A stretch of DNA of 64,000 bases from an uncultured Microbacterium sp. (GCF_947488465.1 NZ_CANKZA010000001.1:620001-684000), one strand, 5' to 3'; positions 46,548-56,371 are shown, counted from the stretch's first letter. The notes: a model not told the origin generated them from the letters alone. Numbers and translations are program-made.

Positions 46548-47306
46548 TTACTCGTCTTCTTCGAGTTCGGCCTGCACCTCGGCGGTGAGATCGAAGTTGC
46601 TGAAGACGTTCTGTACGTCCTCACTGTCTTCGAGGGCATCGATCAGACGGAAGACTTTGCGTGCGGTGTCCGCGTCGATCTCGACCTTCAGGTTCGGCAC
46701 GAACTCGACATCGGCCGATTCGTACTCGATCCCGGCGTCCTGGAGTGCCGTGCGGACGGTGACGAGGTCCGTCGCTTCCGTGATGACGCCGAATCCGTCG
46801 CCGTGCGGCTCGACTTCTTCCGCACCGGCGTCGAGCACGGCCAGCATCACGTCGTCTTCCGTGGTGGTCTCACCGGAGACGACGATCACGCCCTTGCGCG
46901 TGAAGTTGTAGGCCACCGACCCCGGGTCGGCGAGCGTGCCCCCGTTGCGGCTGAGTGCCGTGCGGACTTCCGCCGCGGCGCGGTTCTTGTTGTCGGTCAG
47001 ACACTCGATCATGAGCGCGACGCCGTTGGGGCCGTATCCCTCGTACATGATCGAGGTGTACTCGACCGCGTCGCCGCCGATGCCGGCACCGCGCTTGACG
47101 GCACGGTCGATGTTGTCCTTCGGCACCGACATCTTCTTCGCCTTCAGAACGGCGTCGAACAGCGTCGGGTTTCCCGCCATGTCGGCTCCGCCGAGCTTCG
47201 CGGCGACTTCGATGTTCTTGATGAGCTTGGCCCACGACTTCGCACGGCGCGAGTCGATGATCGCCTTCTTGTGCTTGGTGGTGGCCCATTTGGAGTGTCC
47301 GGACAT
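46548..47306 (-). CDS. yebC: YebC/PmpR-family transcriptional/translational regulator
   Basis: The 252-residue protein starts with the family signature [21 protein letters not shown] and has the three-domain YebC layout, including [20 protein letters not shown]. YebC proteins have been described as DNA-binding regulators and, more recently, as ribosome-associated factors acting on proline stretches. It lies between pdxT and ruvC as in other actinobacteria. Confidence 0.95.
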   Translation of the reverse strand: MSGHSKWATTKHKKAIIDSRRAKSWAKLIKNIEVAAKLGGADMAGNPTLFDAVLKAKKMSVPKDNIDRAVKRGAGIGGDAVEYTSIMYEGYGPNGVALMIECLTDNKNRAAAEVRTALSRNGGTLADPGSVAYNFTRKGVIVVSGETTTEDDVMLAVLDAGAEEVEPHGDGFGVITEATDLVTVRTALQDAGIEYESADVEFVPNLKVEIDADTARKVFRLIDALEDSEDVQNVFSNFDLTAEVQAELEEDE

Positions 47307-47351
47307 GCGGACAAGTCTATTCCGATGCGATTCGCGCGCGTGATACCGCGA

Positions 47352-47933
47352 TCAGGCGGCGCGTACCGCAGCGAGGAACAGCTCGTGGAAGCGGGTCTCG
47401 CCCGACACCTCGGGGTGGAAGGCGGTTCCGAGCAGCGGCCCCTGGCGTACGGCGACGATGCGTCCGTCATCCAGTGCCGCGAGCGTCTCCACGCCCGCCC
47501 CGGTCTCGAGCACGAGGGGCGCACGGATGAACACCGCGTGCACCGGCGGGGTGCCGAGTGCGGTCACGACGAGGTCTGTTTCGAACGAATCGACCTGACT
47601 GCCGAAGGCGTTGCGTTGCACGGTGACGTCGAGCCCCCCGAACGTCTGCTGTCCGACGATCCCGTCGGTGACACGGTCGGCGAGCAGGATCAGGCCCGCG
47701 CAGGTGCCGTACACGGGCATCCCTGCGGCAATCGCCGCGCGGAGAGGCCCCGCCATCCCGAACGAGCGCGCAAGTTTGTCTATCACGCTCGATTCACCCC
47801 CCGGCAGCACCAGCCCGCGTACTCCGGCGAGCTCGTCGGGTCTGCGCACCAGCACGACGTCCGCCCCGAGCGACGTCAGCACGCGCGCGTGCTCCCGCAC
47901 GTCACCCTGCAGCGCGAGGACCCCGACCTTCAC
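47352..47933 (-). CDS. pdxT: Pyridoxal 5'-phosphate synthase glutaminase subunit
   Basis: PdxT supplies ammonia to PdxS for PLP synthesis. The 193-residue class I amidotransferase has VGVLALQGDVREH at the start, GGESSVI, the nucleophile Cys in YGTCAGLILLAD, and His/Glu in AFHPE. The GTG at 47933 is chosen, with GGGAGG 8 bases before; a GTG at 47939 is nearly as good. It follows pdxS after a 151-bp spacer with repeats. Confidence 0.95.
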   Translation of the reverse strand: MKVGVLALQGDVREHARVLTSLGADVVLVRRPDELAGVRGLVLPGGESSVIDKLARSFGMAGPLRAAIAAGMPVYGTCAGLILLADRVTDGIVGQQTFGGLDVTVQRNAFGSQVDSFETDLVVTALGTPPVHAVFIRAPLVLETGAGVETLAALDDGRIVAVRQGPLLGTAFHPEVSGETRFHELFLAAVRAA

Positions 47934-47968
47934 CGGCACGCCCTCCCTCCCCCATCCCACCCTCGCCG

Positions 47969-48061
47969 TGTCCCACTTTCGGCAGCGCATGTCCCACTCC
48001 GCGCACCCCATGTCCCACTTCCGGTCGGATTTGGCGCGTCCGAACGACCACAAGTGGGACA
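47969..48061. repeat. 21-bp tandem repeats in the pdxS-pdxT spacer
   Basis: TGTCCCACT occurs at 47969, 47990 and 48011, exactly 21 bp apart, and its inverse AGTGGGACA at 48053-48061. Together they fill most of the 47934-48084 spacer, which contains no gene. A GTCCCACTT run also occurs inside hsdM, where it encodes KWD, and may be chance. Confidence 0.75.
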
Positions 48062-48084
48062 GAGGTGCTGCGCGTGGAGAGCCG

Positions 48085-48975
48085 TCACCATCCGCGCTCG
48101 GCGAGACGGTGCGGCGCGGGGAGATCGGACACGTTGATGCCGACCATCGCTTCGCCGAGTCCACGAGAGACCTCCGCCACGATCTTCGGGTCATCGAAGA
48201 ACGTCGTGGCCTTGACGATCGCGGCGGCACGCTCGGCCGGGTTGCCGCTCTTGAAGATGCCAGAGCCCACGAAGACGCCATCGGCGCCGAGCTGCATCAT
48301 CATCGCGGCGTCGGCCGGAGTCGCAACCCCACCGGCGACGAACAGGACGACGGGGAGTGCGCCGGTCTCGGCGATTTCCGCGACGAGGTCGTACGGCGCC
48401 TGCAGCTCCTTCGCCGCGACGTAGAGCTCATCCTTCGAGAGCGCCGCCAGACCGGCGATTTCGCCGCGGATCTTGCGGATGTGCTTCATCGCCTCGGAGA
48501 TGTCACCGGTGCCGGCTTCACCCTTCGAGCGAATCATCGCCGCGCCTTCCGTGATGCGACGCAGGGCCTCGCCGAGGTTCGTCGCACCGCAGACGAACGG
48601 CACCGTGTAACCCCACTTATCGATGTGGTTGACGTAGTCGGCCGGCGAGAGGACTTCAGACTCGTCGATGTAATCGACGCCGAGCTCCTGCAGCACCTGC
48701 GCCTCGACGAAGTGTCCGATGCGGGCTTTGGCCATCACCGGGATCGAGACAGCATCGATGATCGAATCGATCATGTCGGGATCGCTCATCCGCGACACGC
48801 CCCCCTGCGCGCGGATGTCGGCGGGCACACGCTCGAGCGCCATGACCGCGACAGCACCGGCGTCTTCGGCGACCTTGGCCTGCTCAGCCGTGACGACGTC
48901 CATGATGACACCGCCCTTCAGCATCTCGGCGAGGCCGCGCTTGACACGCGAAGATCCGGTGGCGGGAGTGGACAT
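48085..48975 (-). CDS. pdxS: Pyridoxal 5'-phosphate synthase lyase subunit
   Basis: PdxS builds PLP from ribose 5-phosphate, glyceraldehyde 3-phosphate and ammonia. The 296-residue TIM-barrel protein has the signatures [38 protein letters not shown], and [13 protein letters not shown] with the catalytic lysines. It is transcribed divergently from its likely regulator gene pdxR. Confidence 0.97.
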   Translation of the reverse strand: MSTPATGSSRVKRGLAEMLKGGVIMDVVTAEQAKVAEDAGAVAVMALERVPADIRAQGGVSRMSDPDMIDSIIDAVSIPVMAKARIGHFVEAQVLQELGVDYIDESEVLSPADYVNHIDKWGYTVPFVCGATNLGEALRRITEGAAMIRSKGEAGTGDISEAMKHIRKIRGEIAGLAALSKDELYVAAKELQAPYDLVAEIAETGALPVVLFVAGGVATPADAAMMMQLGADGVFVGSGIFKSGNPAERAAAIVKATTFFDDPKIVAEVSRGLGEAMVGINVSDLPAPHRLAERGW

Positions 48976-49012
48976 GGAGGGCTCCTTCGGGCGCGAGCGC
49001 CGGGCGTCGGGA

Positions 49013-49054
49013 TTGGCTTAGGCCAAAAACTAGCACGTACCAAGCCCATAGACT
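49013..49054. promoter_or_regulatory. Divergent pdxS/pdxR promoter region with palindrome
   Basis: For pdxS (minus), TTGGTA (49038-49043) and TAAGCC (49015-49020) form a -35/-10 pair with 17-bp spacing. For pdxR (plus), TAGACT (49049-49054) is a -10 placed 10 bp before its ATG. TTGGCTTAGGCCAA (49013-49026), a 14-bp palindrome with one mismatched pair, covers the pdxS -10 and is a candidate PdxR operator. Confidence 0.6.
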
Positions 49055-49064
49055 GGAGCGCGAC

Positions 49065-50426
49065 ATGAGTGCGGACGATCTGATCGACGAGGGCATCCGG
49101 GGCGCATCGGCCCTCGAGATCGCCGAGAGCCTGCGGGCGCTCATCGAGCGGGGCGGCGTCGGCGCAGGTTCGGCTCTGCCCTCGGTGCGGGCGCTCGCCG
49201 ACCGACTCGCGGTCAATCGCAACACCGTCATGGCCGCTTATCGCCACCTCGCGCAGGCCGGACTCGTCGTCAGCCGAGGACGCGCGGGAACACTCGTCGC
49301 AGGTCCCGAACGCGTCGCACAAGAGGGCTACGCGACCGACAGTGTTCTGCGCGACATCGGGACGGGTAACCCGGATGCCGCCCTCATCCCGCCGCTGCAC
49401 CCGGTGCTGCCGACGATCGGGAGCCGGCCCGTGCTGTACGGCGAACCGGTGATCGATCGTGACCTGGAAGCGTGGGCGACCGAGTGGGTGCGGGCCGATC
49501 TCGGGCCCGATCTCCCCCTTCGCCTCACGGTCACCAGCGGCGCGTCCGACGCGATCGAACGACTCTTGGCGCAGACGTTGACACGAGACGATGCGGTCGC
49601 GCTGGAAGACCCGTGCTTCCTCTCGAGTATGAACACCGTGCGGCTCGGCGGCTATCGCGCCGTGCCCGTTCCGGTCGATCGAGAGGGCATGACGGTCGAC
49701 GGCCTTCGCGCCGCCCTCGCGGCCGGTGTCCGAGCCGTCGTCTGCACTCCTCGTGCGCAGAACCCGACCGGCGCGAGCCTGAGTGCGCAGCGCGCGACGG
49801 ACCTCCGCGCGGTCCTCGCCGATCATCCGTACGTCCTCGTGATCGAAGACGACCATTTCTCTCTGCTGTCGTCCCAGCCCTTCACCTCGCTCATCGGTCC
49901 GTCACACCGGCGGTACGCCCTGATCAGGTCGGTGTCGAAGTTCCTCGGCCCCGATATGTGCCTCGCGGTGACCGCTTCCGATCCCGACACCGCAGACCGG
50001 TTGGCAATGCGGCTGAGTCCGGGGACGATCTGGGTCAGTCACCTGCTCCAGCGACTCACGCACGCGCTCGTCACCGACGAGGCGACGCGCGCGGGCATCC
50101 GCGCCGCCGCCACGCACTATGCCACTCGGAATATGGCCTTCGCGCAGCGGCTGGTCGGCCACGGAATCGATGCGGTTTCGGGAGACGGACTCAATCTGTG
50201 GGTGCGAGTGGCGGCACCGGCACGCGTCGTGGCTGAGCAGCTCATGCGCCGCGGATGGCTCGCACGCCCGGGCGACGAGTTCGTCCTCTCCGACGAGGCG
50301 GCAGCATTCCATCTGCGCCTCACCGTTCACGATCTCTCGGATGCCGATGCCGCCCGGCTGGCCTCCGACCTCTCCGCCGCCGTCGACGCGGCCGCTGCCA
50401 AAGAAAGTGGGATGATCCGCTCGTGA
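49065..50426 (+). CDS. pdxR: PdxR, MocR-family PLP-dependent regulator
   Basis: The 453-residue protein has an N-terminal GntR winged helix (SVRALADRLAVNRNTVMAAYRHL, about residues 45-70) joined to an aminotransferase-like domain. The PLP-binding Lys lies in RSVSKFLGPD near residue 291 and the cofactor Asp in VIEDDHF. MocR proteins of this type sense PLP and control pdxST. It is divergent from pdxS and co-directional with pdxY, which supports the name. Confidence 0.92.
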   Translation: MSADDLIDEGIRGASALEIAESLRALIERGGVGAGSALPSVRALADRLAVNRNTVMAAYRHLAQAGLVVSRGRAGTLVAGPERVAQEGYATDSVLRDIGTGNPDAALIPPLHPVLPTIGSRPVLYGEPVIDRDLEAWATEWVRADLGPDLPLRLTVTSGASDAIERLLAQTLTRDDAVALEDPCFLSSMNTVRLGGYRAVPVPVDREGMTVDGLRAALAAGVRAVVCTPRAQNPTGASLSAQRATDLRAVLADHPYVLVIEDDHFSLLSSQPFTSLIGPSHRRYALIRSVSKFLGPDMCLAVTASDPDTADRLAMRLSPGTIWVSHLLQRLTHALVTDEATRAGIRAAATHYATRNMAFAQRLVGHGIDAVSGDGLNLWVRVAAPARVVAEQLMRRGWLARPGDEFVLSDEAAAFHLRLTVHDLSDADAARLASDLSAAVDAAAAKESGMIRS

Positions 50427-51274
50427 AGATTCTGTCCATCCAATCCGCCGTCGCGTACGGCCACGTCGGCAACTCCGCCGCCGTCTTCCCCCTGCAGCGC
50501 ATCGGCGTGGAGGTCCTTCCCGTCTACACAGTGAACTTCTCCAACCACACCGGCTACGGTGCCTGGCGCGGTCCGCTCATCGCTCCGGATGACGTGCGCG
50601 AGGTCATCGCCGGTATCGAAGACCGTGGGGTGTTCGGGGACATCGACGTTGTCCTCTCCGGCTACCAGGGCGGTGAAGGGATCGGCGACGTGATCCTCGA
50701 CACGGTGGCGCGGGTGAAAGCCGCGAATCCGTCCGCCGTCTACGCGTGCGATCCCGTCATGGGCAATGCGAAGAGCGGATGCTTCGTCGCGCCCGCCATC
50801 CCGATTCTGCTGCGCGAGCGGGTCGTTCCGGCCGCCGACATCATCACGCCGAATCAGTTCGAACTCGGCTTCCTCACCGGCACAGAACCGACCGACCTCG
50901 CCTCCACGCTCGCCTCGGCGGATGCGGCGCGCGCGCTCGGACCTCGGACCGTCCTGGTGACCTCCGTGGAGCGTCCCGACCGCCCGGAGGGCACGATCGA
51001 GATGCTCGCGGTGACCGACGCGGGCGCATGGATCGTCCAGACACCGCACATTCCGATGAAGGCCAACGGGTCCGGCGATGTGACCGCGGCGCTGTTCACC
51101 GCGCACTACACGCGCAGTGGAGATGCCGCCGATGCGCTCGCACGCACCGTCTCGAGTGTCTTCGATCTCCTGCAGAACACCTACGATTCAGGCGCGCGTG
51201 AGCTCCGCCTCGTCGAGTCGCAGGAATCGTACGCCCACCCGCGCATGCAGTTCGCGGTGACGCAGGTTCGCTAG
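50423..51274 (+). CDS. pdxY: Pyridoxal kinase
   Basis: This salvage enzyme phosphorylates pyridoxal. The 283-residue ribokinase-fold protein has GYQGGEGIGDVILD, the CDPVMGN segment, the ITPNQFELGFLTG motif, and the catalytic KANGSGDVTAALF near the C-terminus. The GTG start overlaps the pdxR stop (GTGA). Together with pdxST and pdxR it gives de novo synthesis, salvage and regulation of vitamin B6 in one locus. Confidence 0.93.
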   Translation: MKILSIQSAVAYGHVGNSAAVFPLQRIGVEVLPVYTVNFSNHTGYGAWRGPLIAPDDVREVIAGIEDRGVFGDIDVVLSGYQGGEGIGDVILDTVARVKAANPSAVYACDPVMGNAKSGCFVAPAIPILLRERVVPAADIITPNQFELGFLTGTEPTDLASTLASADAARALGPRTVLVTSVERPDRPEGTIEMLAVTDAGAWIVQTPHIPMKANGSGDVTAALFTAHYTRSGDAADALARTVSSVFDLLQNTYDSGARELRLVESQESYAHPRMQFAVTQVR

Positions 51275-51828
51275 CCGAAGACCTCGGTGTAGGCGGCCTC
51301 CCATTGCGGGGCGTCGGCCGGGCACAGGAAGCTCGTGCCGAACACCATGACAGAGGCAAGATTGGCGGTTGCCGCCGGCACCTGATCCTCCGCCACGCCG
51401 TCCACAAGGGTCGCGACGAGCGGCGACGTCTGCAGATGGGTCGTGAAGGTCGCCGCATTCAGGGCATGACCGTTCAGGATCGAGGTTTCGCAGGCATCCG
51501 CGGTGAGCGCGAGATAGACCGTCTCATACTCCGCCGACCACACCGCGCCGTGCGATTCGATGTACGCGCGTTGCTCGGCGATGAAATCCAGCTGTGCGGG
51601 CGTGACGGCGCTCAGGGTCGTGCTGCCGCGGACGAACTGTTGATCCCGGAAGAACTGCTCACGCTCCGCGAACGTGTCCTCCAGGCCAGGCTCGCCCGCC
51701 GCCGTCTCTGCAGATGATGGTGTCGACGCGCTCGGTGTCGATGGGACGGTCGCCGAGCCGGTACAGGCGGTCAGTGACAGTAGCGTGACGCCGAGCGCCG
51801 CGAGGGCGAGTGGTGTGCGCAGCGACAT
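51271..51828 (-). CDS. Secreted lipoprotein of unknown function
   Basis: The 185-residue protein has a signal peptide ending in a lipobox (LLSLTAC, Cys about residue 22), then a Ser/Thr/Pro linker and a soluble domain with a conserved-looking LNGHALNAATFTTHL segment. Two further Cys residues (ADACET and SFLCPAD) may form a disulfide. No family is recognised. Its end overlaps the pdxY end by 4 bp, tail-to-tail. Confidence 0.82.
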   Translation of the reverse strand: MSLRTPLALAALGVTLLSLTACTGSATVPSTPSASTPSSAETAAGEPGLEDTFAEREQFFRDQQFVRGSTTLSAVTPAQLDFIAEQRAYIESHGAVWSAEYETVYLALTADACETSILNGHALNAATFTTHLQTSPLVATLVDGVAEDQVPAATANLASVMVFGTSFLCPADAPQWEAAYTEVFG

Positions 51829-51911
51829 GCGGCATCCCTTCCTGGAAAGCCATCACCCTACTGAGGACGCGCATCGCACCGAGGCGGTTGTCCACACCCC
51901 GGGGGGCGAAC

Positions 51912-52475
51912 TCAGCCGGCGGGCCAGGCGGATGCCACAGCTTCTCGCACGTCCCCCAGCAACTGCGGCAGAGCCTTGGTGCGCGCGATGATCGGGAAGA
52001 AGTTCGCGTCGGTCGACCACCGCGGCACGATGTGCTGATGGAGGTGCTCGTCGACTCCGGCGCCGGCGACCGCGCCCTGATTCATGCCGATGTTGAAGCC
52101 ATCACACCGAGAAACCGTCCGAAGAACCCGCATCGCGGTCTGGGTGAACTCCGCGATCTCCGCAGTCTCTTCGGATGTCGCGAGATCGTACGTCGGTACA
52201 TGCCGATAAGGGCATACGAGCAGGTGACCGGAATTGTAGGGGAAGAGATTCAGCAGGACGTAGGAGGTACGCCCCCGATGCACGATGAGGCCCTCGGGAT
52301 CGGAGAGCTCAGGAGCGACGCAGAACGGGCACCCGCTCCCCCGGTTCACATCCGCGCCGGCGGTGATATACGCCATCCGATGCGGTGTCCACAACCGCTG
52401 GAATGCGTCGGGAACGCCGGCGAGTGTACTCGCATCGACAAGCGCCGACCCGAGGTCCTCACCGTGCGCGGTCAC
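51912..52475 (-). CDS. HIT-family hydrolase/phosphorylase (Ap4A-type)
   Basis: The 187-residue protein has the histidine triad HLHQHIVPRW near residue 145 and a GCPFC motif near residue 48. Its place directly after thrS matches the Mycobacterium Rv2613c, a diadenosine tetraphosphate phosphorylase, which supports a role in clearing Ap4A made by ThrRS. It lies 13 bp after the thrS stop. Confidence 0.9.
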   Translation of the reverse strand: MTAHGEDLGSALVDASTLAGVPDAFQRLWTPHRMAYITAGADVNRGSGCPFCVAPELSDPEGLIVHRGRTSYVLLNLFPYNSGHLLVCPYRHVPTYDLATSEETAEIAEFTQTAMRVLRTVSRCDGFNIGMNQGAVAGAGVDEHLHQHIVPRWSTDANFFPIIARTKALPQLLGDVREAVASAWPAG

Positions 52476-52488
52476 CGGCCGACGTCTC

Positions 52489-54507
52489 TCACGCGAGGTC
52501 CGCCGCCGTGTTGATCAGCGTGCGGTCGGCGATCGCGGTGCGAATCTTCTCGATCGCCTCGTCTACCGGGATGCCGTTGGTCTGCGACCCATCGCGGAAT
52601 CGGAACGACACGGTGCCCGCCGAACGATCCTGCTCACCGGCAATGAGCTGCAGCGGCACCTTCTGCGTCGTGTGGGTGCGGATCTTCTTCTGCATGCGGT
52701 CGTCGGAGTGATCGACCTCAGCCCGCACACCCGTCGCGCGAAGCCGATCGACGATCTCATCCAGATAATCTCCGAACTGCTCGGCCACCGGGATCGCGAC
52801 GACCTGAACTGGCGCAAGCCAGACCGGGAACGCCCCGGCATAGTGCTCGAGCAGGATCGCGAAGAAGCGTTCGATCGACCCGAAGAGGGCCCGGTGGATC
52901 ATGATCGGGCGGTGCTTCTCGCCGTCCGGTCCGGTGTATTCCAGATCGAACCGCTCCGGAAGATTGACGTCGACCTGCACGGTCGACAGCTGCCACGTCC
53001 GACCGATCGCGTCGCGGGTCTTGAGGTCGATCTTCGGGCCGTAGAACGCGGCCTCGCCGGGGACTTCGGTGACCTTCAGGCCGCTCGACAGCGCGACCTG
53101 GCGGAGGGCATTCGTCGAGTACTCCCAGAACTCATCCGAACCGATCCACTTCGACTTCTCGTCGTCGCGCATCGAGAGTTCGAGCTCGAAGTCCTCGAGA
53201 CCGAAGTCGCGGAGCATCGACAGCACGAACTCCAGCACGCGTGCGGTCTCGGTCTCGAGTTGGTCGGGGGTGACGAACAGGTGCGAATCGTCCTGGGTGA
53301 ATCCGCGAACCCGGGTGAGCCCGTGGAGCGCCCCGGAGAGCTCGTTTCGATACACCGTGCCGTTTTCGGCGAGGCGCATCGGCAGGTCACGATAGCTGCG
53401 CCCACGCTCCTTGTAGATCAAGATGTGCATCGGGCAGTTCATGGGCTTCAGGTAGTAGTCCTGGCCCTTCTTGGTGACGGTGCCCTCGGCGTCGCGCTCC
53501 TCGTCCATCACGATCGGCGGGAACATGCCCTCGCGGTAGGTGACGAGGTGGTTCGAGGTGAGGAAGAGATCTTCCTTCGAGATGTGCGGCGTGTAGACGT
53601 AGGTGTAGCCGCCCTCCACATGCCGCCGCCGCGCGTGCTGCTCCATCTCACCGCGAATGATGCCGCCCTTGGGATGCCAGACCGACAGGCCGGAGCCGAT
53701 CTCCTCCGGGAACGAGAAGAGGTCGAGTTCCTTGCCGAGTTTGCGGTGGTCGCGCTTCGCCGCCTCTTCGAGGCGCTGCTGGTAGGCGCGCAGTTCGTCC
53801 TTCGTGGGCCATGCGGTGCCGTAGATCCGCTGGAGCTGTGGATTCTTCTCGCTCCCGCGCCAATACGCCCCGGCGATGCGGGTGAGGTCCCAGCCGTTGC
53901 CGACGATGCGGGTTCCAGGGACGTGCGGGCCCCGGCAGAGGTCCTTCCAGACCGTCTCGCCGTCGCGGTTCACGTTGTCGTAGATCGTGAGGTCACCGGC
54001 GCCGATTTCGGCGGAGGCGCCCTCGGCGGCGTTCGCACCCGATCCGGGGCCGCCCGCGAGGTCGATCAGTTCGAGCTTGAACGGTTCGTTCGCCATCTCG
54101 GCGCGCGCGTCGTCTTCGGTGACCACGCGGCGGACGAACCGCTGGTTCTCCCGGACGATCCGTTCCATCTCCTTCTTGATCGCCTTGAGGTCTTCGGGCG
54201 TGAAGGGCTCATCGACCGCGAAGTCGTAATAGAAGCCGTCGGTGATCGGCGGCCCGATGCCGAGGTTCGCCTGCGGTTTGATGCGCTGGACGGCCTGGGC
54301 GAGGATGTGCGCCGTCGAGTGGCGCAGAATCGACAATCCGTCCGGGCTGTCCGCTGTGACGGGTTCGACCGTCTCGGAAGCGTCGACCGTGACGGCGAGG
54401 TCTCGGAGCTCGCCGTTGACGCGAAGAGCGACAACGGAGCGGTCGGGGAAGAGGGCGAATCCGTCGGCCGGGAAGGACACGTCCGGGGAGGGTGAGGCGA
54501 CAGTCAC
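52489..54507 (-). CDS. thrS: Threonyl-tRNA synthetase
   Basis: ThrRS charges tRNA-Thr. The 672-residue protein has an N-terminal TGS-like domain, an editing domain ([16 protein letters not shown]), and the class II core with the zinc-binding Cys and His ([11 protein letters not shown], and [14 protein letters not shown] later). A GAGTCC-rich 51-bp leader gives no room for a T-box, so regulation by a T-box is unlikely. Confidence 0.97.
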   Translation of the reverse strand: MTVASPSPDVSFPADGFALFPDRSVVALRVNGELRDLAVTVDASETVEPVTADSPDGLSILRHSTAHILAQAVQRIKPQANLGIGPPITDGFYYDFAVDEPFTPEDLKAIKKEMERIVRENQRFVRRVVTEDDARAEMANEPFKLELIDLAGGPGSGANAAEGASAEIGAGDLTIYDNVNRDGETVWKDLCRGPHVPGTRIVGNGWDLTRIAGAYWRGSEKNPQLQRIYGTAWPTKDELRAYQQRLEEAAKRDHRKLGKELDLFSFPEEIGSGLSVWHPKGGIIRGEMEQHARRRHVEGGYTYVYTPHISKEDLFLTSNHLVTYREGMFPPIVMDEERDAEGTVTKKGQDYYLKPMNCPMHILIYKERGRSYRDLPMRLAENGTVYRNELSGALHGLTRVRGFTQDDSHLFVTPDQLETETARVLEFVLSMLRDFGLEDFELELSMRDDEKSKWIGSDEFWEYSTNALRQVALSSGLKVTEVPGEAAFYGPKIDLKTRDAIGRTWQLSTVQVDVNLPERFDLEYTGPDGEKHRPIMIHRALFGSIERFFAILLEHYAGAFPVWLAPVQVVAIPVAEQFGDYLDEIVDRLRATGVRAEVDHSDDRMQKKIRTHTTQKVPLQLIAGEQDRSAGTVSFRFRDGSQTNGIPVDEAIEKIRTAIADRTLINTAADLA

Positions 54508-54558
54508 GGGAAGGTCTCCAGAAGGTGGCTCGAAACCCCGAGTCTATCGTCGTGGCGC

Positions 54559-54902
54559 GTGCCCCGAGATGCAGAGTCCATGATGGATGCCGTGATCCTC
54601 GCCGTCGTCGGAGTGGTGCTGCTCCTCGCCGGAGGCGCAGCGGTGCTCACGGGCGCGTTGCCCGTGGCCGATGCTCTGATGATCGCCGACCGCGTCTGGC
54701 CGATGCTGCTGTTCGTCGTGGCGGTGACGATCGTCGCGGAACTGGCCGCCCTCGCCGGCGTGTTCGACGTCGTCGCCGCGTGGCTTGCTCGCCTCTCGCG
54801 CGGACGGGTGATCGTGATGTCCCCTGGCGCGGGTACATCCTCTGGGGCCTCGTGGCCGCACCGCTCGTCGTGGCGCTTGCCGTGGTGCCGCTGGCGTGGT
54901 GA
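54559..54902 (+). pseudogene. Remnant of an ArsB/SLC13-type permease gene
   Basis: The first 75-85 codons (frame beginning at 54559) encode two membrane helices with ADRVWPMLLFVVAVTIVAELAALAGVFDV, the usual N-terminus of ArsB/SLC13-type permeases of about 400 residues. The match ends near SRGR. In another frame, about 54833-54902, comes WGLVAAPLVVALAVVPLAW followed by a stop, which looks like the final helix of such a protein. The middle is missing and the two parts are out of frame, so an internal deletion of roughly 300 codons is inferred. Confidence 0.65.
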
Positions 54903-54908
54903 CTGCGC

Positions 54909-55577
54909 TCAGAGCCGCCGCAGCGCTTCGCGCGCACTGAGCGGGCTCAGCGGGTGCGCGGCCACGAAGGCGCGCACCCAGTCCGGATCCGTCCGCGCGG
55001 CGTCACGGAGTGCCCAGCCGATCGCCTTGCGGATGAAGAACTCGCAATCGCCGAGGTTCGGGACGATCACCTCTTCCAACAAGGCTCGATCGAGCGCGCC
55101 GCGACGACCGAGCTGCGCGATGATCGCGAGCCGCCGCATCCAGACGTCGTCGTCAGCGCTCCACGTCCGCACGAGGAACGACATCTCCGGCGCGTGTCCC
55201 GCCCACAGCTCAGCAACGCGATGCGCCACTTCGTCCGTGAAATCCCACCACTGCCCGGTGCGAACGACGTGTTCGATGATCGGCACGAGGGAGAGGTCGC
55301 CGCGCAGCGTGCGTACACCGAGCACGGCGAGTGCCGCGTAGCGCTCCTCACGGAAACCGGCATCGTCCCAGAGGCACTGCGCGACATCGAGGAGAACAGC
55401 CGAGTCACGCTCACCACGAACCCGTTCGCGGGCGAGCCTGCGCACCTCCGGCATGCGCACGCCGAGGAACGGCATCGCAGACTTCATGTAGGCCTGCTGC
55501 CCGGGCGCTCGCGCGGGATCGGCGGCATCGGTGAGGTCCTGACGGATGCCGGAGATCAGCTCGTACGCGTGATCCAT
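54909..55577 (-). CDS. DNA alkylation repair protein, AlkD-like
   Basis: The 222-residue protein is built of HEAT-like repeats. It shows the AlkD active-site pattern [11 protein letters not shown] (Trp/Asp pair) and [15 protein letters not shown] toward the C-terminus, which matches glycosylases that remove N3- and N7-alkylated purines. The start at 55577 is chosen because it begins the conserved region; 14 bp separate it from the ACT gene. Confidence 0.85.
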   Translation of the reverse strand: MDHAYELISGIRQDLTDAADPARAPGQQAYMKSAMPFLGVRMPEVRRLARERVRGERDSAVLLDVAQCLWDDAGFREERYAALAVLGVRTLRGDLSLVPIIEHVVRTGQWWDFTDEVAHRVAELWAGHAPEMSFLVRTWSADDDVWMRRLAIIAQLGRRGALDRALLEEVIVPNLGDCEFFIRKAIGWALRDAARTDPDWVRAFVAAHPLSPLSAREALRRL

Positions 55578-55591
55578 CGCCGGGGCGCAGT

Positions 55592-56101
55592 TCAGGCGAC
55601 GGAGAGGTCGACCTGGATCTCGCCGGCGAGTTCTTCCAGCGCGGCGATGATGGCGACGGCATCCGCTTCGCGCGGAACACTGACAGACACGGTCGCTTCG
55701 AAAAGCGTGCCACCGGCCATCGGCGCCTCGACCGTGCGACTGCGGAAGCTGTCGATGCTCAGTGCATGGGCGGTGATCGCGGCCGTGACGTCGCGGACGA
55801 TCCCCGGCCGGTCGTTGCCGAGGACCGTGAACGAGAGCGGGCGCCCGGTCCGTTCGTGTTCCAGAGACGTGCCCGCGTGCGCTGTCACTCGGAGCAGGCC
55901 GTCGAGACCCGTGAGCGCGTCGCTCAGTTCGGCGACCCGCTCGTCCGGCACCGAGACCAGGACGATTCCCGCGAAGGCGCCCGCGAGTTCTGCGAGTTCG
56001 CTCTGCTCCCAGTTGCCGCCGTGGGCGGCGACTTCGTGGGCGAGGGCGCTGACGAGTCCGGAGCGGTCGTCGCCGACGACCGAGAGCACGAGGTGGGCCA
56101 T
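55592..56101 (-). CDS. Double ACT-domain protein (GcvR-like)
   Basis: The 169-residue protein has two ACT domains (about residues 3-75 and 88-166), each starting with a GxDRxGLV/GIV pattern ([21 protein letters not shown] and [16 protein letters not shown]). This layout resembles glycine-cleavage repressor GcvR-type proteins, but it lacks an evident DNA-binding domain and no gcv genes are near. It probably senses an amino acid. Confidence 0.8.
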   Translation of the reverse strand: MAHLVLSVVGDDRSGLVSALAHEVAAHGGNWEQSELAELAGAFAGIVLVSVPDERVAELSDALTGLDGLLRVTAHAGTSLEHERTGRPLSFTVLGNDRPGIVRDVTAAITAHALSIDSFRSRTVEAPMAGGTLFEATVSVSVPREADAVAIIAALEELAGEIQVDLSVA

Positions 56102-56144
56102 GCGCCGAGCCTAGCTGTCGAGTCGCGATTGCGTCAGGCAAACG

Positions 56145-56172
56145 AAAAACCCCCGGCAAGCCGGGGGTTTTC
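56145..56172 (-). terminator. Bidirectional terminator after the tRNA cluster
   Basis: The stem CCCCCGG-caag-CCGGGGG is flanked by A-rich sequence on the left and TTTTCTT on the right. It therefore works in both directions: for the minus-strand tRNA transcript, and as an upstream barrier before the ACT gene. Confidence 0.85.
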
Positions 56173-56177
56173 TTGTG

Positions 56178-56249
56178 TGCGCGATACTGGGATCGAACCA
56201 GTGACCTCTTCCGTGTCAGGGAAGCGCGCTACCGCTGCGCCAATCGCGC
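56178..56249 (-). tRNA. tRNA-Val(GAC)
   Basis: The acceptor arms GCGCGAT and ATCGCGC pair perfectly and the discriminator is A. The anticodon stem CTTCC/GGAAG encloses the loop CTGACAC, giving anticodon GAC. The T-loop is TTCGATC. CCA is not encoded. It is the third gene of the minus-strand tRNA transcript. Confidence 0.95.
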
Positions 56250-56274
56250 CTTCGCAGGCTATTCAGTTGAGTGG

Positions 56275-56345
56275 AGGTGGCGACGGGATTCGAACCCGTG
56301 TAAACGGCTTTGCAGGCCGGTGCCTAGCCGCTCGGCCACGCCACC
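56275..56345 (-). tRNA. tRNA-Cys(GCA)
   Basis: The acceptor arms GGTGGCG and CGCCACC pair perfectly. The anticodon loop CTGCAAA gives GCA. The discriminator is U, as conserved in bacterial tRNA-Cys. The CCA end is encoded in the DNA. Confidence 0.96.
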
Positions 56346-56371
56346 ACGTGTGGTTTGATCCCACATGCCAA

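Noticed and set aside
45105-48137. Very long plus-strand open frame (about 1010 codons)
   Set aside because: It is antisense to ruvB, ruvA, ruvC, yebC and pdxT, all clear genes; its composition is Arg/Asp/Gly-rich as expected for a high-GC shadow frame.
48976-49064. PLP or other riboswitch before pdxS
   Set aside because: The predicted pdxS leader is only about 30 nt long; control by PdxR is the simpler reading.
54508-54558. T-box leader before thrS
   Set aside because: The thrS upstream space is only 51 bp before the divergent gene remnant, too short, and no T-box core motif is seen.
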